Source: an uncultured Roseibium sp.
GTDB lineage: Bacteria; Pseudomonadota; Alphaproteobacteria; Rhizobiales; Stappiaceae
NCBI RefSeq assembly: GCF_963669205.1
Contig: NZ_OY769915.1
Span: 3,446,001-3,510,000, forward strand
Direction: 5' to 3'
Length of the DNA stretch: 64,000 nt
The notes under the pieces: model-generated
Database searches by the model: none
The model's input: only the letters and a program-made list of their open reading frames with translations
Told to the model about the DNA's origin: nothing
In this document: piece by piece, positions 25,455-33,392 of the stretch
How positions within the stretch are numbered: position 1 is the stretch's first letter
Layout: each line of letters starts with the position of its first letter
Program-made: the position numbers and the translations under genes

Positions 25455-26156
25455 ATGTCACCAGCCGAAAGAGACACGCTTTCCCTCAGTTTTCTGCCGA
25501 TTTCAGGCTCAAAACCGGTGGAATGGAAGATATCGGATGACCTGGTCGACTACGAGACCGCGCTTCTGGAAATGGACGAGCGCGTCAAGAGAATCATTTC
25601 CGGAGAGGCAAGCGAACTGGTCTGGCTGCTTGAGCACCCCCCGCTTTACACCGCCGGAACAAGTGCCGACGATGGCGATCTCGTCGCGCCCGACCGGTTC
25701 CCTGTCCACCGGACCGGGCGCGGTGGACAGCACACCTATCACGGCCCCGGCCAGCGGGTCGCCTATGTGATGCTGGATCTGAAGCGGCGCCAGCAGGACG
25801 TCAGGGCGTTCGTCTCCGCGCTGGAAGCCTGGCTGATCAACGCCCTCTGGCATTACCACATTCGCGGCGAACGCCGCGAGGACCGCGTCGGTGTCTGGGT
25901 CCGCCGGCCCGAACGGGGAAATACGGTCGAGGACAAGATCGCCGCGATCGGCATCCGGTTGCGCAAATGGGTGACCTTTCATGGCATCAGCTTCAACGTG
26001 GAGCCGGATCTGGAGCATTTTTCCGGCATTGTCCCCTGCGGCGTCACCGAACACGGCGTGACCAGCCTCGTCGATCTCGGCATTCCGGTGAGCATGGCGG
26101 AAAACGACAGCGTTCTGCGCGCAGAGTTTGAAAAAATCTTCGGCCCGGTCGCCTGA
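25455..26156 (+). CDS. lipB: Lipoyl(octanoyl) transferase LipB
   Basis: Transfers octanoyl from acyl carrier protein to lipoyl domains of 2-oxoacid dehydrogenases and GcvH. 233 residues with the family sequence VHRTGRGGQHTYHGPGQ, catalytic Lys151 (EDKIAAIGIR) and the acyl-thioester Cys185 in GIVPCGVTEHG, both intact. It is a single-gene unit, convergent with the sqd operon (17 bp between stops). Confidence 0.95.
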   Translation: MSPAERDTLSLSFLPISGSKPVEWKISDDLVDYETALLEMDERVKRIISGEASELVWLLEHPPLYTAGTSADDGDLVAPDRFPVHRTGRGGQHTYHGPGQRVAYVMLDLKRRQQDVRAFVSALEAWLINALWHYHIRGERREDRVGVWVRRPERGNTVEDKIAAIGIRLRKWVTFHGISFNVEPDLEHFSGIVPCGVTEHGVTSLVDLGIPVSMAENDSVLRAEFEKIFGPVA

Positions 26157-26172
26157 CCGGGAACTTGCTGCC

Positions 26173-27036
26173 TCAGGTAGCCGCGTTGCACGCTTCGACA
26201 AAGGCTTTCAGCTTGTCACGGCCGCCGGGCTGCCAGCCGAGCCGGCGGAGTTTGGACGTGTCCATGACACCCGGCCGAGACGAGGCCCTGGCCGGCAAAG
26301 CGCCGGCCAATCCGGAACACTCTGAAAAGAGCGTCAGCAGATCGCACCGGTCGAGCAGAAGATCGGATACGTTGAAGACATCGAACCCGTGTTCGAAGGT
26401 CCGAAGCACGAGCGAAACGGCAGCCGCCAGATCATCGCCATGAACCTCTGATCCACAGCGGGGCTCTGTTTCAGAGCCTGACCGAAACCCCTCGAACAAT
26501 CCGGACCACTTGTGAGTGGTCAGTCCGGGAGGCATCCCGTAGACGCCGGTGGCCCGCAGCGCGGCCCCGCAGAAATGCGCATCGCAAAGCGCTTCCAGAC
26601 CGCGCTCTCCGTCACGTTTCACCTCTCCGTAAAGGCTGTCCGGTTCCGGTTCATCGGTTTCTCGCAGCGTTTCTCCGCGCCGCGTGTCGCCGTAGACCGC
26701 GCGGCTCGACAGGAACACCACCTTTCGGAAACCCGCGTCTTTCGCGGCCCGGAACAGGGCGCTGGTACCCTCGACATTGAGTTTGTGGAACCGGTCCGGG
26801 TCATCTCCCTCCCCGCCCCGGAACTTGCCGGGCTCATGATGCAGGGCACAGTGAACCAGCGCATCACCGTCCGGCAAACGGGGCGACATCTCGGACAGAT
26901 CGAACCTGGCGAATTCGACAGCCATACCATCCATGGCCCTGCGGCCCAGCGCTGTCACATGGTTGCCCTTGTCTGCAAGGTGCCGGCACAGAAAGCGGCC
27001 GATCGTGCCGCTCGCGCCCGTGATCAGTATCCGCAT
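26173..27036 (-). CDS. sqdC: SqdC-like NAD(P)-dependent reductase/epimerase of sulfolipid synthesis
   Basis: A 287-residue extended SDR: N-terminal ILITGASGTIGRFLCRHL (GxxGxxG), catalytic triad pattern VFLSSRAVYG with YxxxK as SLYGEVKRD. Third gene of a minus-strand operon directly after sqdB and a GT8-like gene; the stop of the GT gene touches its ATG with no gap. In Rhodobacter sphaeroides the operon is also sqdB-sqdD-sqdC, where SqdC resembles such reductases and its loss accumulates a sulfoquinovosyl-dihydroxyacetone. Position supports the symbol, but the reaction is inferred. Confidence 0.8.
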   Translation of the reverse strand: MRILITGASGTIGRFLCRHLADKGNHVTALGRRAMDGMAVEFARFDLSEMSPRLPDGDALVHCALHHEPGKFRGGEGDDPDRFHKLNVEGTSALFRAAKDAGFRKVVFLSSRAVYGDTRRGETLRETDEPEPDSLYGEVKRDGERGLEALCDAHFCGAALRATGVYGMPPGLTTHKWSGLFEGFRSGSETEPRCGSEVHGDDLAAAVSLVLRTFEHGFDVFNVSDLLLDRCDLLTLFSECSGLAGALPARASSRPGVMDTSKLRRLGWQPGGRDKLKAFVEACNAAT

Positions 27037-27903
27037 TCAAGATGCCCGTTGATCTGTCCACTCTCCCGGACCGGCAAGTCGCGTCGTGTCGTCCGGAATG
27101 CCGTTGCCGGTCGCAAAGGCCTGCCAGAGATCCATCAGCGGGCGAAGCCGCTCGCTTTTGTCGTGCCCGGCCTGCCAGGGCTTCTCGTACTGGTAATGCA
27201 GGATATGGATCTGCTGCCAGTTCCAAAGGTCCGGCAGGTTGAACCAGACATATTGCAGCATGTTGTAGAACACCGGCAACCCGTGCCAATGCGGGAAAAA
27301 GGTTTCCAGGAATGTCTGGTCCGTCCGCCGCCAGAACGCGCCTGGAGTTTCGAGAGCCTCCAGCATACGCGCAAACGTCGCAGTGCTTGGACGCGCCGTG
27401 AAGACGCCGCTGTTCAGGCGATGAAAGTCGGCGAGGCTTTCATAGACGTTCGGCGCCGCGCAGAATTCGGGATAGTCGAACAGCCCGTCGCAGTTCTGCA
27501 GAACCAGCGCGTCCGCATCGATAAAGACGACCCGGTCGTAATCGCTGAGCTGCCACAGGCGCAGCTTGACGAAATTGTCGAGCGGCGTGTGGAAGACGGG
27601 CTTTCCCCCTTTCGTGAAAGGCGCGGCCTCGTGAAGCCGTCCGCGCTCGTGCCGCTCGTTGAAGGCTGCAGACGTCTCAAGCCGCCGGCACCGCGCGACG
27701 CGCGGCTTGAAGCCCCTGAGGATCTCCAGGTCTTCATCGTCAACACCCGGTGTGCACAGCACGACCAGATCCGCCGCCGTTCCCGTCCGACGCAAGGATC
27801 GCAGCAGAGCCGATGCGCCCAGAACATAGTCGCGATTGGTCACAAGCGTCACATAGGCGACACTCGATCCGGCGGGACGGTCGAAGATCGGCCAATCACT
27901 CAT
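27037..27903 (-). CDS. sqdD: SqdD-like glycosyltransferase, GT8 type
   Basis: A 288-residue GT-A glycosyltransferase of the glycogenin/GT8 kind: YVTLVTNRDYVLGASALLRS at the N-terminus, the DxD motif at residues 129-131 (VVFIDADALVL), NSGVFTARPS and IHILHYQYEKPWQ. It lies 8 bp after sqdB and abuts sqdC. In Rhodobacter sqdD encodes a protein similar to glycogenin in the same position. Predicted role: transfer of sulfoquinovose from UDP-sulfoquinovose. Confidence 0.85.
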   Translation of the reverse strand: MSDWPIFDRPAGSSVAYVTLVTNRDYVLGASALLRSLRRTGTAADLVVLCTPGVDDEDLEILRGFKPRVARCRRLETSAAFNERHERGRLHEAAPFTKGGKPVFHTPLDNFVKLRLWQLSDYDRVVFIDADALVLQNCDGLFDYPEFCAAPNVYESLADFHRLNSGVFTARPSTATFARMLEALETPGAFWRRTDQTFLETFFPHWHGLPVFYNMLQYVWFNLPDLWNWQQIHILHYQYEKPWQAGHDKSERLRPLMDLWQAFATGNGIPDDTTRLAGPGEWTDQRAS

Positions 27904-27911
27904 TGCCGGCC

Positions 27912-29132
27912 TCAGGAAACCGACTTCAGGCGGGGATGCTCGGGATCATGCTCGATGTCCGCCGCGATATCCCGTGTCCAGGCAGACACCGCCGGAACGC
28001 GGCCCCGGTCGACCCGGTAAGCGAACGCCTTGGCGACATCGACGACTTCTTCAAGCAGACCGTCTTCCAGACGGATCGGATCGAGACCCAGCTCCAGGAA
28101 CTGCTTGTTCTCCACGACAAGATCGTTGTCAGCCGCTTCCTTTCGCGGATTCGGCAGATAGGCGACTTTCGCGCCCGTCAGCCTTGAGATCAGTTCGGCA
28201 AGATCGCGGACCCGGTGCGTTTCCGTCATCTGGTTGAAAACCTTGACCCTGTCCCCGTTCTGCGGCGCGTTCTGCAATGCCAGCTCGATGCAGCGCACGG
28301 AATCCTGGATGTGGATGAAGGCACGGGTCTGCCCCCCGGTTCCGTGAACCGTCAGCGGATAGCCGATCGCAGCCTGAATGAGAAACCGGTTCAGCACGGT
28401 GCCATAGTCGCCGTCATAGTCGAACCTGTTGATCAGCTGCTTGTGCCGCCGGGTCTGGTCCGTGTGCGTTCCCCAGACGATCCCCTGGTGCAGATCGGTG
28501 ATCCTGAGACCGTCGTTCTTGGCGTAGAACTGGAACAGGAGCTGATCGAGACACTTGGTCATGTGATAGATCGAACCTGGGTTGGCCGGGTAGAGGATCT
28601 GCTGGTTTGCGGTCGTTCCCGCAAGCGTCTCGACGCCGACATCAAGATACCCTTCCGGGATCGCGGCCCCGACATTCGAGTAGCCGTATACGCCCATGGT
28701 CCCGAGATGAACGAGATGCGCATCGAGATCGAGTTCGACCATGGCATTGAGCAGGTGATGGGTCGCGTTGACGTTGTTGCTGACCGTGTAATTCTTGTGC
28801 TGGTCCGATTTCATCGAATAGGGCGCGGCCCGCTGCTCGGCGAAGTGGATGATGGCCTCCGGGCGATTGTCCGACAGCCAGGCCTTGAAGACTTCGTAGT
28901 GCTCTGCAATGTCGATCAGATGGAACTGGATGGTGTTGCCGGTTTCCTGCTTCCAGATACGCGTGCGCTCCTGGATGGAGTCCATCGGCGTCAGCGACTG
29001 GACCCCGAGTTCCGCATCGATCCAGCGGCGACTCAGGTTGTCGATGATGTGGACGTCATGGCCGAGACTGGACAGGTGCAGGGATGTGGGCCAGCCGACG
29101 AAGCCGTCGCCGCCGAGTATCGCGATTTTCAC
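27912..29132 (-). CDS. sqdB: UDP-sulfoquinovose synthase SqdB
   Basis: Converts UDP-glucose and sulfite into UDP-sulfoquinovose, the head-group donor for sulfoquinovosyl diacylglycerol. 406 residues, SDR fold: KIAILGGDGFVGWPTSLHL, RRWIDAELGVQSLTP, HFAEQRAAPYSMKS and NNVNATHHLLNA are hallmark sequences. A GTG start at 29132 is chosen because AAGGGAGA stands eight bases before it and the GDGFVGW motif begins at residue 8; an in-frame start further upstream at 29159 is weaker. First gene of sqdBDC; sqdA (acyltransferase) is not in this window. Confidence 0.95.
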   Translation of the reverse strand: MKIAILGGDGFVGWPTSLHLSSLGHDVHIIDNLSRRWIDAELGVQSLTPMDSIQERTRIWKQETGNTIQFHLIDIAEHYEVFKAWLSDNRPEAIIHFAEQRAAPYSMKSDQHKNYTVSNNVNATHHLLNAMVELDLDAHLVHLGTMGVYGYSNVGAAIPEGYLDVGVETLAGTTANQQILYPANPGSIYHMTKCLDQLLFQFYAKNDGLRITDLHQGIVWGTHTDQTRRHKQLINRFDYDGDYGTVLNRFLIQAAIGYPLTVHGTGGQTRAFIHIQDSVRCIELALQNAPQNGDRVKVFNQMTETHRVRDLAELISRLTGAKVAYLPNPRKEAADNDLVVENKQFLELGLDPIRLEDGLLEEVVDVAKAFAYRVDRGRVPAVSAWTRDIAADIEHDPEHPRLKSVS

Positions 29133-29278
29133 AGGAAGTCTCCCTTGCCCGACGACCATACGACCCGTCGCCGGATGCTGATTGTTTCACTTGAAAGTCC
29201 AGATCATTGCGATGATTCAGTGACATTTCAACGCTGAAATTCGAAATTGATACATAAATACAGGTTTTCCGCGGGCAG

Positions 29279-29563
29279 TTACGCAGTTTCCCGGATCTCG
29301 AACTCGCCCATGAGCGCCTTGTCCGACGGGGTCGGTGTCACCGCCCTCACCCTGGCGAAGGCCGGGCCGCTCCAGAGGTGTTCGACCATGTCCGAGACGG
29401 CGTCGGACGGACCGGAAAAGGTGGCCTCGACCGCTCCCGTCTTCAGGTTGCGGACCCAACCTGAAAGACGTCGCTCGACCGCTGCGTCCGCGCACCAGCC
29501 GCGATAGCCGACACCCTGGACGCGGCCTTCGACAACGACATGAACGGTTGTGATATCGGTCAT
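29279..29563 (-). CDS. acyP: Acylphosphatase
   Basis: A 94-residue acylphosphatase hydrolysing carboxyl-phosphate bonds. The signature VEGRVQGVGYRGWC gives the substrate-binding Arg, and GWVRNLKTGAVEATFSG gives the catalytic Asn. It lies 146 bp upstream of sqdB on the same strand; a link with the sulfolipid operon is not evident. Upstream (29564 on) is the cluster of CTAG elements. Confidence 0.95.
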   Translation of the reverse strand: MTDITTVHVVVEGRVQGVGYRGWCADAAVERRLSGWVRNLKTGAVEATFSGPSDAVSDMVEHLWSGPAFARVRAVTPTPSDKALMGEFEIRETA

Positions 29564-29585
29564 GGATTTTCTCCGTGCGGAACCT

Positions 29586-29663
29586 CTAGTGCGGTGAATT
29601 TGAAGTTCGCATCATTGCTGCAGCAGTCTCCGAAGCGAGCTTCAAATTCGTAAACCGCACTAG
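29586..29663. repeat. CTAG-flanked short inverted-repeat element A (78 bp)
   Basis: Starts CTAGTGCGGTGAATTTG and ends with the inverse, ACCGCACTAG. Arms match apart from a four-base insertion, and both end in CTAG. It shares the core GAATTTGAAGTTCG with element B (GAATCTGAAGTTCG). It lies directly upstream of acyP. Confidence 0.75.
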
Positions 29664-29676
29664 AAACATAGACTTG

Positions 29677-29751
29677 CTAGTCACTTTTTGAATCTGAAGT
29701 TCGTTCGAAGCCCGCTGAAAAATGAGTCGAACTTCAGATTCAGGTGACTAG
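29677..29751. repeat. CTAG-flanked short inverted-repeat element B (75 bp)
   Basis: Arms CTAGTCACTTTTTGAATCTG and its inverse ending CAGGTGACTAG, with a three-base length difference. It shares the core GAATCTGAAGTTCG with element A, 14 bp away. Its right CTAG is the left CTAG of element C. Confidence 0.75.
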
Positions 29752-30017
29752 GTGATGGACCCATAAATGAGACTGAAATGGCATGCGAAACGGCCAGAAC
29801 CCGTCAGGAAGGGTGTGCGGAGCGGGCTTCCTGCCCGGTCAAGCACGCTGACGACACGGGGTGAAGCCATTTCCATGTTCTTCGGATTTGACCGGATTGC
29901 TTCTCCCCGGCGTTGCGGAAGGCTCGAAAATGAACCACATTTCCTGCGCTTCCGCTCCTTGAGGAGAAGCAATCCGCCTCAAACCATTTCGGCCTTATTT
30001 GTGGGTTCATCACCTAG
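29748..30017. mobile_element. 270-bp MITE-like element, copy C
   Basis: Terminal arms of about 30 bases (25 of 30 identical) begin CTAGGTGATG and end with the inverse; CTAG stands at both ends as if a target duplication. The centre holds the 18-mer GCGGGCTTCCTGCCCGGT at 29822-29839, 74 bases from the left end. Element D at 33104-33373 has the same length and the same 18-mer at the same offset on the other strand. No transposase is encoded, so it would need a transposase supplied in trans. Confidence 0.75.
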
Positions 30018-30089
30018 GGTAACCCAATGGAAGCGGCGTCGAAAGCACCTGGAGGCAGGACTTTCGACGCCGGCACCGCGGGACGGGAT

Positions 30090-31244
30090 TCACCCGGCCA
30101 CGATCCGGGTGACCTTGTGAGCTTCCCAATCTCCCGGCGGTTCGAGCTTCTTGATCAGATTGGCGAGAACTGCATCCGGCACGGCATCCGGCCGGTTTCT
30201 GTTCTGTTCAAAGAGCGTGCGCCGTGAAGGTTCGAGATAGGCAATCTCGATGAACGCGTCGTAGTCCCGAAACAGTCTCAAAGGCTTGCCCCGCAACTGT
30301 TCGGAAATGTTCGTGGCATTCCAGACGAAGTCCTGCTTCCTGCGCAGGTGTTCGCGCGCCAGCTCGTAGGCAGCCTGGATGACCCGTCCCTGGTTTCCGG
30401 TCGCCCGTTCGCCGATGCTCTCACGCACGGCATCAAGGCTCACCACGGGAAGGTCGGGCCGGTTACGCGCAATCCATGTGTCCTTCCCAGCACCCGGCAG
30501 TCCGGACATCAGAGTGACCTTGCAGCGGAAGTCCTCATGGGCGGCAAAATACGGATCTCTGTCCGCCCTTTCGAAATACCCGACGCGGCTTTCGTCATTG
30601 GCAAACGCAAATGGGGTATTCAGGCAACCGGCGTCTGCAAACACCTGCCGGGCCACCTCGACATTGTCGAGGATTGCCTGCTGATCGGCACAGAATCGTC
30701 CCGTCGCGTCGGCCCTGGCATGCGTGCACAAAAGGTCCGGCAGGCACCTGAGGGAGGTCCTGATTGCCTGCCTTACATAATCCTCGCGTTCGATCAGCCA
30801 GAACGGGATCTGATGGCACAGGATCAGGCCGCAGACCGCTTCGCGCCAGTCATACGGGGCACCGGCATCCCACAAGAGCTGCCTGGCAATGGACGCACCG
30901 ACGCGGGAATGGCCACGCGATGTCACGCGGCCATCCTCCTCGTGTTTCGTCGTCGCCGGCTTTCCGACGTCATGCAGCACCGCCGCCCAGAACAGGCAGG
31001 ATCGGTTTTCGCCGTCCGCTCCGCGCCAGGACGGCGAAGCAACAAGTGCGTCGACCACCATGCGCGTATGTGTTCCGGCATCCCCTTCCCCATGATGGAT
31101 CGGATCTTGCGGACACGTATCCAAGGCGCCGAGTTCGGGCCACAAGGACCAGATGCACTCCCAATCCACATGCCAATGCGGCGCGGATGGAACCAGGCCA
31201 AGGAGCCGCGCGAAGCCGCCGGTGCCGTTACTCTCAGGTCTCAT
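30090..31244 (-). CDS. HD-Pnk: HD phosphoesterase fused to polynucleotide kinase (RNA end healing)
   Basis: A 384-residue two-domain enzyme. The N-terminal HD domain has metal ligands His59, His91-Asp92 (AAVLHDVGK), His122 and His144, with HARAD at 175-179. The C-terminal kinase has a P-loop at 248-256 (GLPGAGKDT) and a late Arg-rich lid region. Known relatives (Runella HD-Pnk) remove 2',3'-cyclic or 3' phosphates with the HD domain and phosphorylate 5'-OH ends with the kinase. It overlaps the RNA ligase gene by 11 bp, giving a complete healing-and-sealing pair. Biological trigger unknown. Confidence 0.88.
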   Translation of the reverse strand: MRPESNGTGGFARLLGLVPSAPHWHVDWECIWSLWPELGALDTCPQDPIHHGEGDAGTHTRMVVDALVASPSWRGADGENRSCLFWAAVLHDVGKPATTKHEEDGRVTSRGHSRVGASIARQLLWDAGAPYDWREAVCGLILCHQIPFWLIEREDYVRQAIRTSLRCLPDLLCTHARADATGRFCADQQAILDNVEVARQVFADAGCLNTPFAFANDESRVGYFERADRDPYFAAHEDFRCKVTLMSGLPGAGKDTWIARNRPDLPVVSLDAVRESIGERATGNQGRVIQAAYELAREHLRRKQDFVWNATNISEQLRGKPLRLFRDYDAFIEIAYLEPSRRTLFEQNRNRPDAVPDAVLANLIKKLEPPGDWEAHKVTRIVAG

Positions 31245-32049
31245 CGTATGCCCCCTTCACACCAAGGACCGGAGCAAAAATGTCCACCCCGTCCGCAAGT
31301 TGATTGGGCAGTATCGGACGCGAATGCCAGTGGCTATCGGCCTCCGTCAGGGTCTGGATGAAGCCGGCCCGCACATATTTGAACCGGTCGATCACGCTCC
31401 GCCCGTCCTCCAGCTTGATATAGAGGCCTTCGCTGAGATCCGTGTCCTCGGTCTGCCGCTCCACCATTTCGGGTCTGTTGCCGGACGCTTCCGCGGCCTG
31501 CATCAGGGCCTGCCTCCAGTCTGGAGACTTATAGAGGGATGTCGTGACCAGCGCGTCGACATGCCGATGCGATGGCAAGTCACCCTCGTGGAGAACCGGC
31601 ACCGGCATGACGGGCAGTCCGCCGAGAATTTGGCGGCGTTGCGTGGTGCTCAGAAAATGGCCGTCCTCCTTGTCGAAAAGATCGAATTCCAGGAAGTAAT
31701 GCGGCAGGGCGTCATAGAAACTGGTGTGTTTCGCATAAAGCCACTCCCCGTACATGATGTACCGGCTCCCGAGCACCTCGCTCAGGGAATTGGCATGGAC
31801 GGAAGACCAGGTTTTCAGGAGATCGAAATGCCGTTCCCTGTAACCTCCGGTGAGAAAATGGCCACGGCTTTGCAGCCGCACGTCGCCTGCATCACTGAAG
31901 GAAATGGCGCAATTGGCACCGTCGATCTTTTCTTCAACCACCAGGGGCAGCCCCGCCAGTTCGGCCAGGGGCTTGTCGTCTCCCAGGTCACCGGACTGAA
32001 GGCGGGACCCCTCCAGGTGCCGCGTGCGCGGGTATTTCATGAGTTCCAT
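31234..32049 (-). CDS. RNA ligase, Rnl family
   Basis: A 271-residue ATP-dependent RNA ligase. Nucleotidyl-transferase motif I is EEKIDGAN with the adenylated Lys at position 41; motif IV is EGLYIK (207-212) and motif V DRFKYVRAGF (Lys224). Motif III is in the YFLEFDLFD region. It would seal 3'-OH and 5'-phosphate ends after HD-Pnk healing, either on nicked or on free RNA. No C-terminal domain beyond the catalytic module is evident. The start at 32049 could also be three codons later (ATG 32040). Confidence 0.88.
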   Translation of the reverse strand: MELMKYPRTRHLEGSRLQSGDLGDDKPLAELAGLPLVVEEKIDGANCAISFSDAGDVRLQSRGHFLTGGYRERHFDLLKTWSSVHANSLSEVLGSRYIMYGEWLYAKHTSFYDALPHYFLEFDLFDKEDGHFLSTTQRRQILGGLPVMPVPVLHEGDLPSHRHVDALVTTSLYKSPDWRQALMQAAEASGNRPEMVERQTEDTDLSEGLYIKLEDGRSVIDRFKYVRAGFIQTLTEADSHWHSRPILPNQLADGVDIFAPVLGVKGAYDET

Positions 32050-32375
32050 GATGTCGCTCGTTGTTCATCGGAGCAAAAACCGGCGTCCGGACAGCCGGAA
32101 GCTGCCCGTCATCCTGAAATGAATGACATCGGGGACGCAGGTCGTATGTGTCCGAAATTACAGAAAGGCCCGTTTCCCGCTTCGGGAACCGGCTTGTTTT
32201 CAGTAATGCTTACGAGCGTGCTACATCATATTCTCGGAACATAAGGGGTTTCTGAAAGGCCCGACGTATACCTCACCTAACGTCAGCTTGAAACCGGAAA
32301 TCGGCATTTTCATTCAGATTGATGCCCGTTGATGAATTTGCGCAACAGACGAAATGACAGGTCAGAGCCTGTTTC
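32050..32375. other. Intergenic region between RNA ligase and HAD phosphatase genes
   Basis: 326 bp without a supported gene. It holds the promoter of the RNA repair pair and a hairpin at 32170-32192 (stem TTCCCG/CGGGAA plus CCG/CGG, loop CTT). On neither strand is there a convincing T run for the minus gene, so its role as terminator of the HAD gene is uncertain. Confidence 0.4.
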
Positions 32376-33032
32376 CTATGCGCCCGCTCCCAGGAAGGTC
32401 GATATGTCTGCCGGGTTTTCTGCCACCAGAACCGGGCACTCCGCTTCCAGTTCTTCCCGGCTGCCGTATCCCCACAAGACGCCGATACCGGCCACCCCGT
32501 TCGCATTCGCGCCGATCAGATCGTGCTTGCGGTCGCCGATCATCACGGTTTCGTCGGCCGACAGGCCTTCTTCTTCAAGGATATGGGCAATCAGCTCCGC
32601 TTTCCGTGACCGTTGTCCGTCGAGTTCGGACCCGTAAACCTTTCCGAAATGCGGCATCATTTCAAAGTGGTCGACGATCTTGCCCGCATAGGCATGCGGC
32701 TTCGACGTGCACACGTGAAGATCAAGCGCAGCGGTGCCGAGCGAGGCCAGGACATCGGGAATGCCGTCGATCAGGGTGTTCTCGTAAAGGCCGGTCACGG
32801 TATAGCGCTCGCGGTAATGCGCCACCGCCAGATCGAGATCGGAGCGGTCGGAGGTGTTCAGAAGAACCTCGAAACTGTCCCAGAGCGGCGGCCCGATGCA
32901 CCAGTGGAGATCCTTCCCGTCAGGTACATGTGCGCCCATCTTCTCCAGTGCATGCTGGATCGAACGGGTAATTCCCTCAAACGGATCGGTCAGTGTTCCG
33001 TCCAGGTCGAACAGTACTGTCGTGAATGACAT
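32376..33032 (-). CDS. HAD family hydrolase, phosphoglycolate-phosphatase-like
   Basis: A 218-residue HAD phosphatase: motif I VLFDLDGTLTD (nucleophile Asp and DxD), motif II CTSKPH, motif III/IV around Lys in RSRKAELI and the late GDRKHD. A helical C1 cap (about 20-90) is typical of phosphoglycolate phosphatase and relatives. Metabolite substrate not determinable. It lies alone downstream of element D and a terminator. Confidence 0.88.
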   Translation of the reverse strand: MSFTTVLFDLDGTLTDPFEGITRSIQHALEKMGAHVPDGKDLHWCIGPPLWDSFEVLLNTSDRSDLDLAVAHYRERYTVTGLYENTLIDGIPDVLASLGTAALDLHVCTSKPHAYAGKIVDHFEMMPHFGKVYGSELDGQRSRKAELIAHILEEEGLSADETVMIGDRKHDLIGANANGVAGIGVLWGYGSREELEAECPVLVAENPADISTFLGAGA

Positions 33033-33053
33033 GGGGCCTCGAAGGTCTCAATG

Positions 33054-33086
33054 AAAACAGCCCGGAACGGAGATTTTCCGGGCTGT
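33054..33086 (-). terminator. Rho-independent terminator downstream of pccA
   Basis: Minus strand: ACAGCCCGGAA and its inverse TTCCGGGCTGT (33076-33086, 33057-33067) form an 11-bp stem with an 8-base loop, followed by four T residues. It is about 300 bp after the pccA stop because element D lies between. Confidence 0.75.
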
Positions 33087-33103
33087 CTGATTACGTTTGC
33101 AAG

Positions 33104-33373
33104 TTAGGGTCAGGACTCATTAATTTGGATGAATTGGTAGGAATGAATTTGTTCGGATACGAGGCGCAAAGCTGCAGGAAACCGTCCGGTTTCCAAAGAT
33201 TTGCAACGACGTTGCCGGGCAAATTCATCCTATCCCTCCGGGACGCAAAAACGGCTTCGATCTGCATCGTCAAACCGCTCAACCGGGCAGGAAGCCCGCC
33301 TGTCGCGCTTTTCCTTGCAGCTCATCGCCGTTTGCTGCGCCAATTCAACCAAATTAATGGGTCCTGACCCTAG
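33104..33373. mobile_element. 270-bp MITE-like element, copy D
   Basis: Terminal arms of 30 bases differ at two positions (outer GGTCAGGACYCATTAATTTG). The right end carries CTAG, the left TTAG, a probable mutated duplicate. The 18-mer ACCGGGCAGGAAGCCCGC at 33282-33299 is the reverse of the central block of element C at the identical offset of 74. The element sits between pccA and its terminator. Short open frames inside it do not look like genes. Confidence 0.8.
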
Positions 33374-33392
33374 ACCATGTCAATCGGCGCGC

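Noticed and set aside
26512..28020. Open frame of 502 codons on the plus strand
   Set aside because: Antisense to sqdD and sqdC; a shadow frame of GC-rich codons.
28215..29237. Open frame of 340 codons on the plus strand
   Set aside because: Antisense to sqdB, which is unmistakable on the minus strand.
33091..33282. 63-codon frame inside element D
   Set aside because: Lies across the terminal repeat, has no ribosome-binding site, and no equivalent frame is kept in element C.
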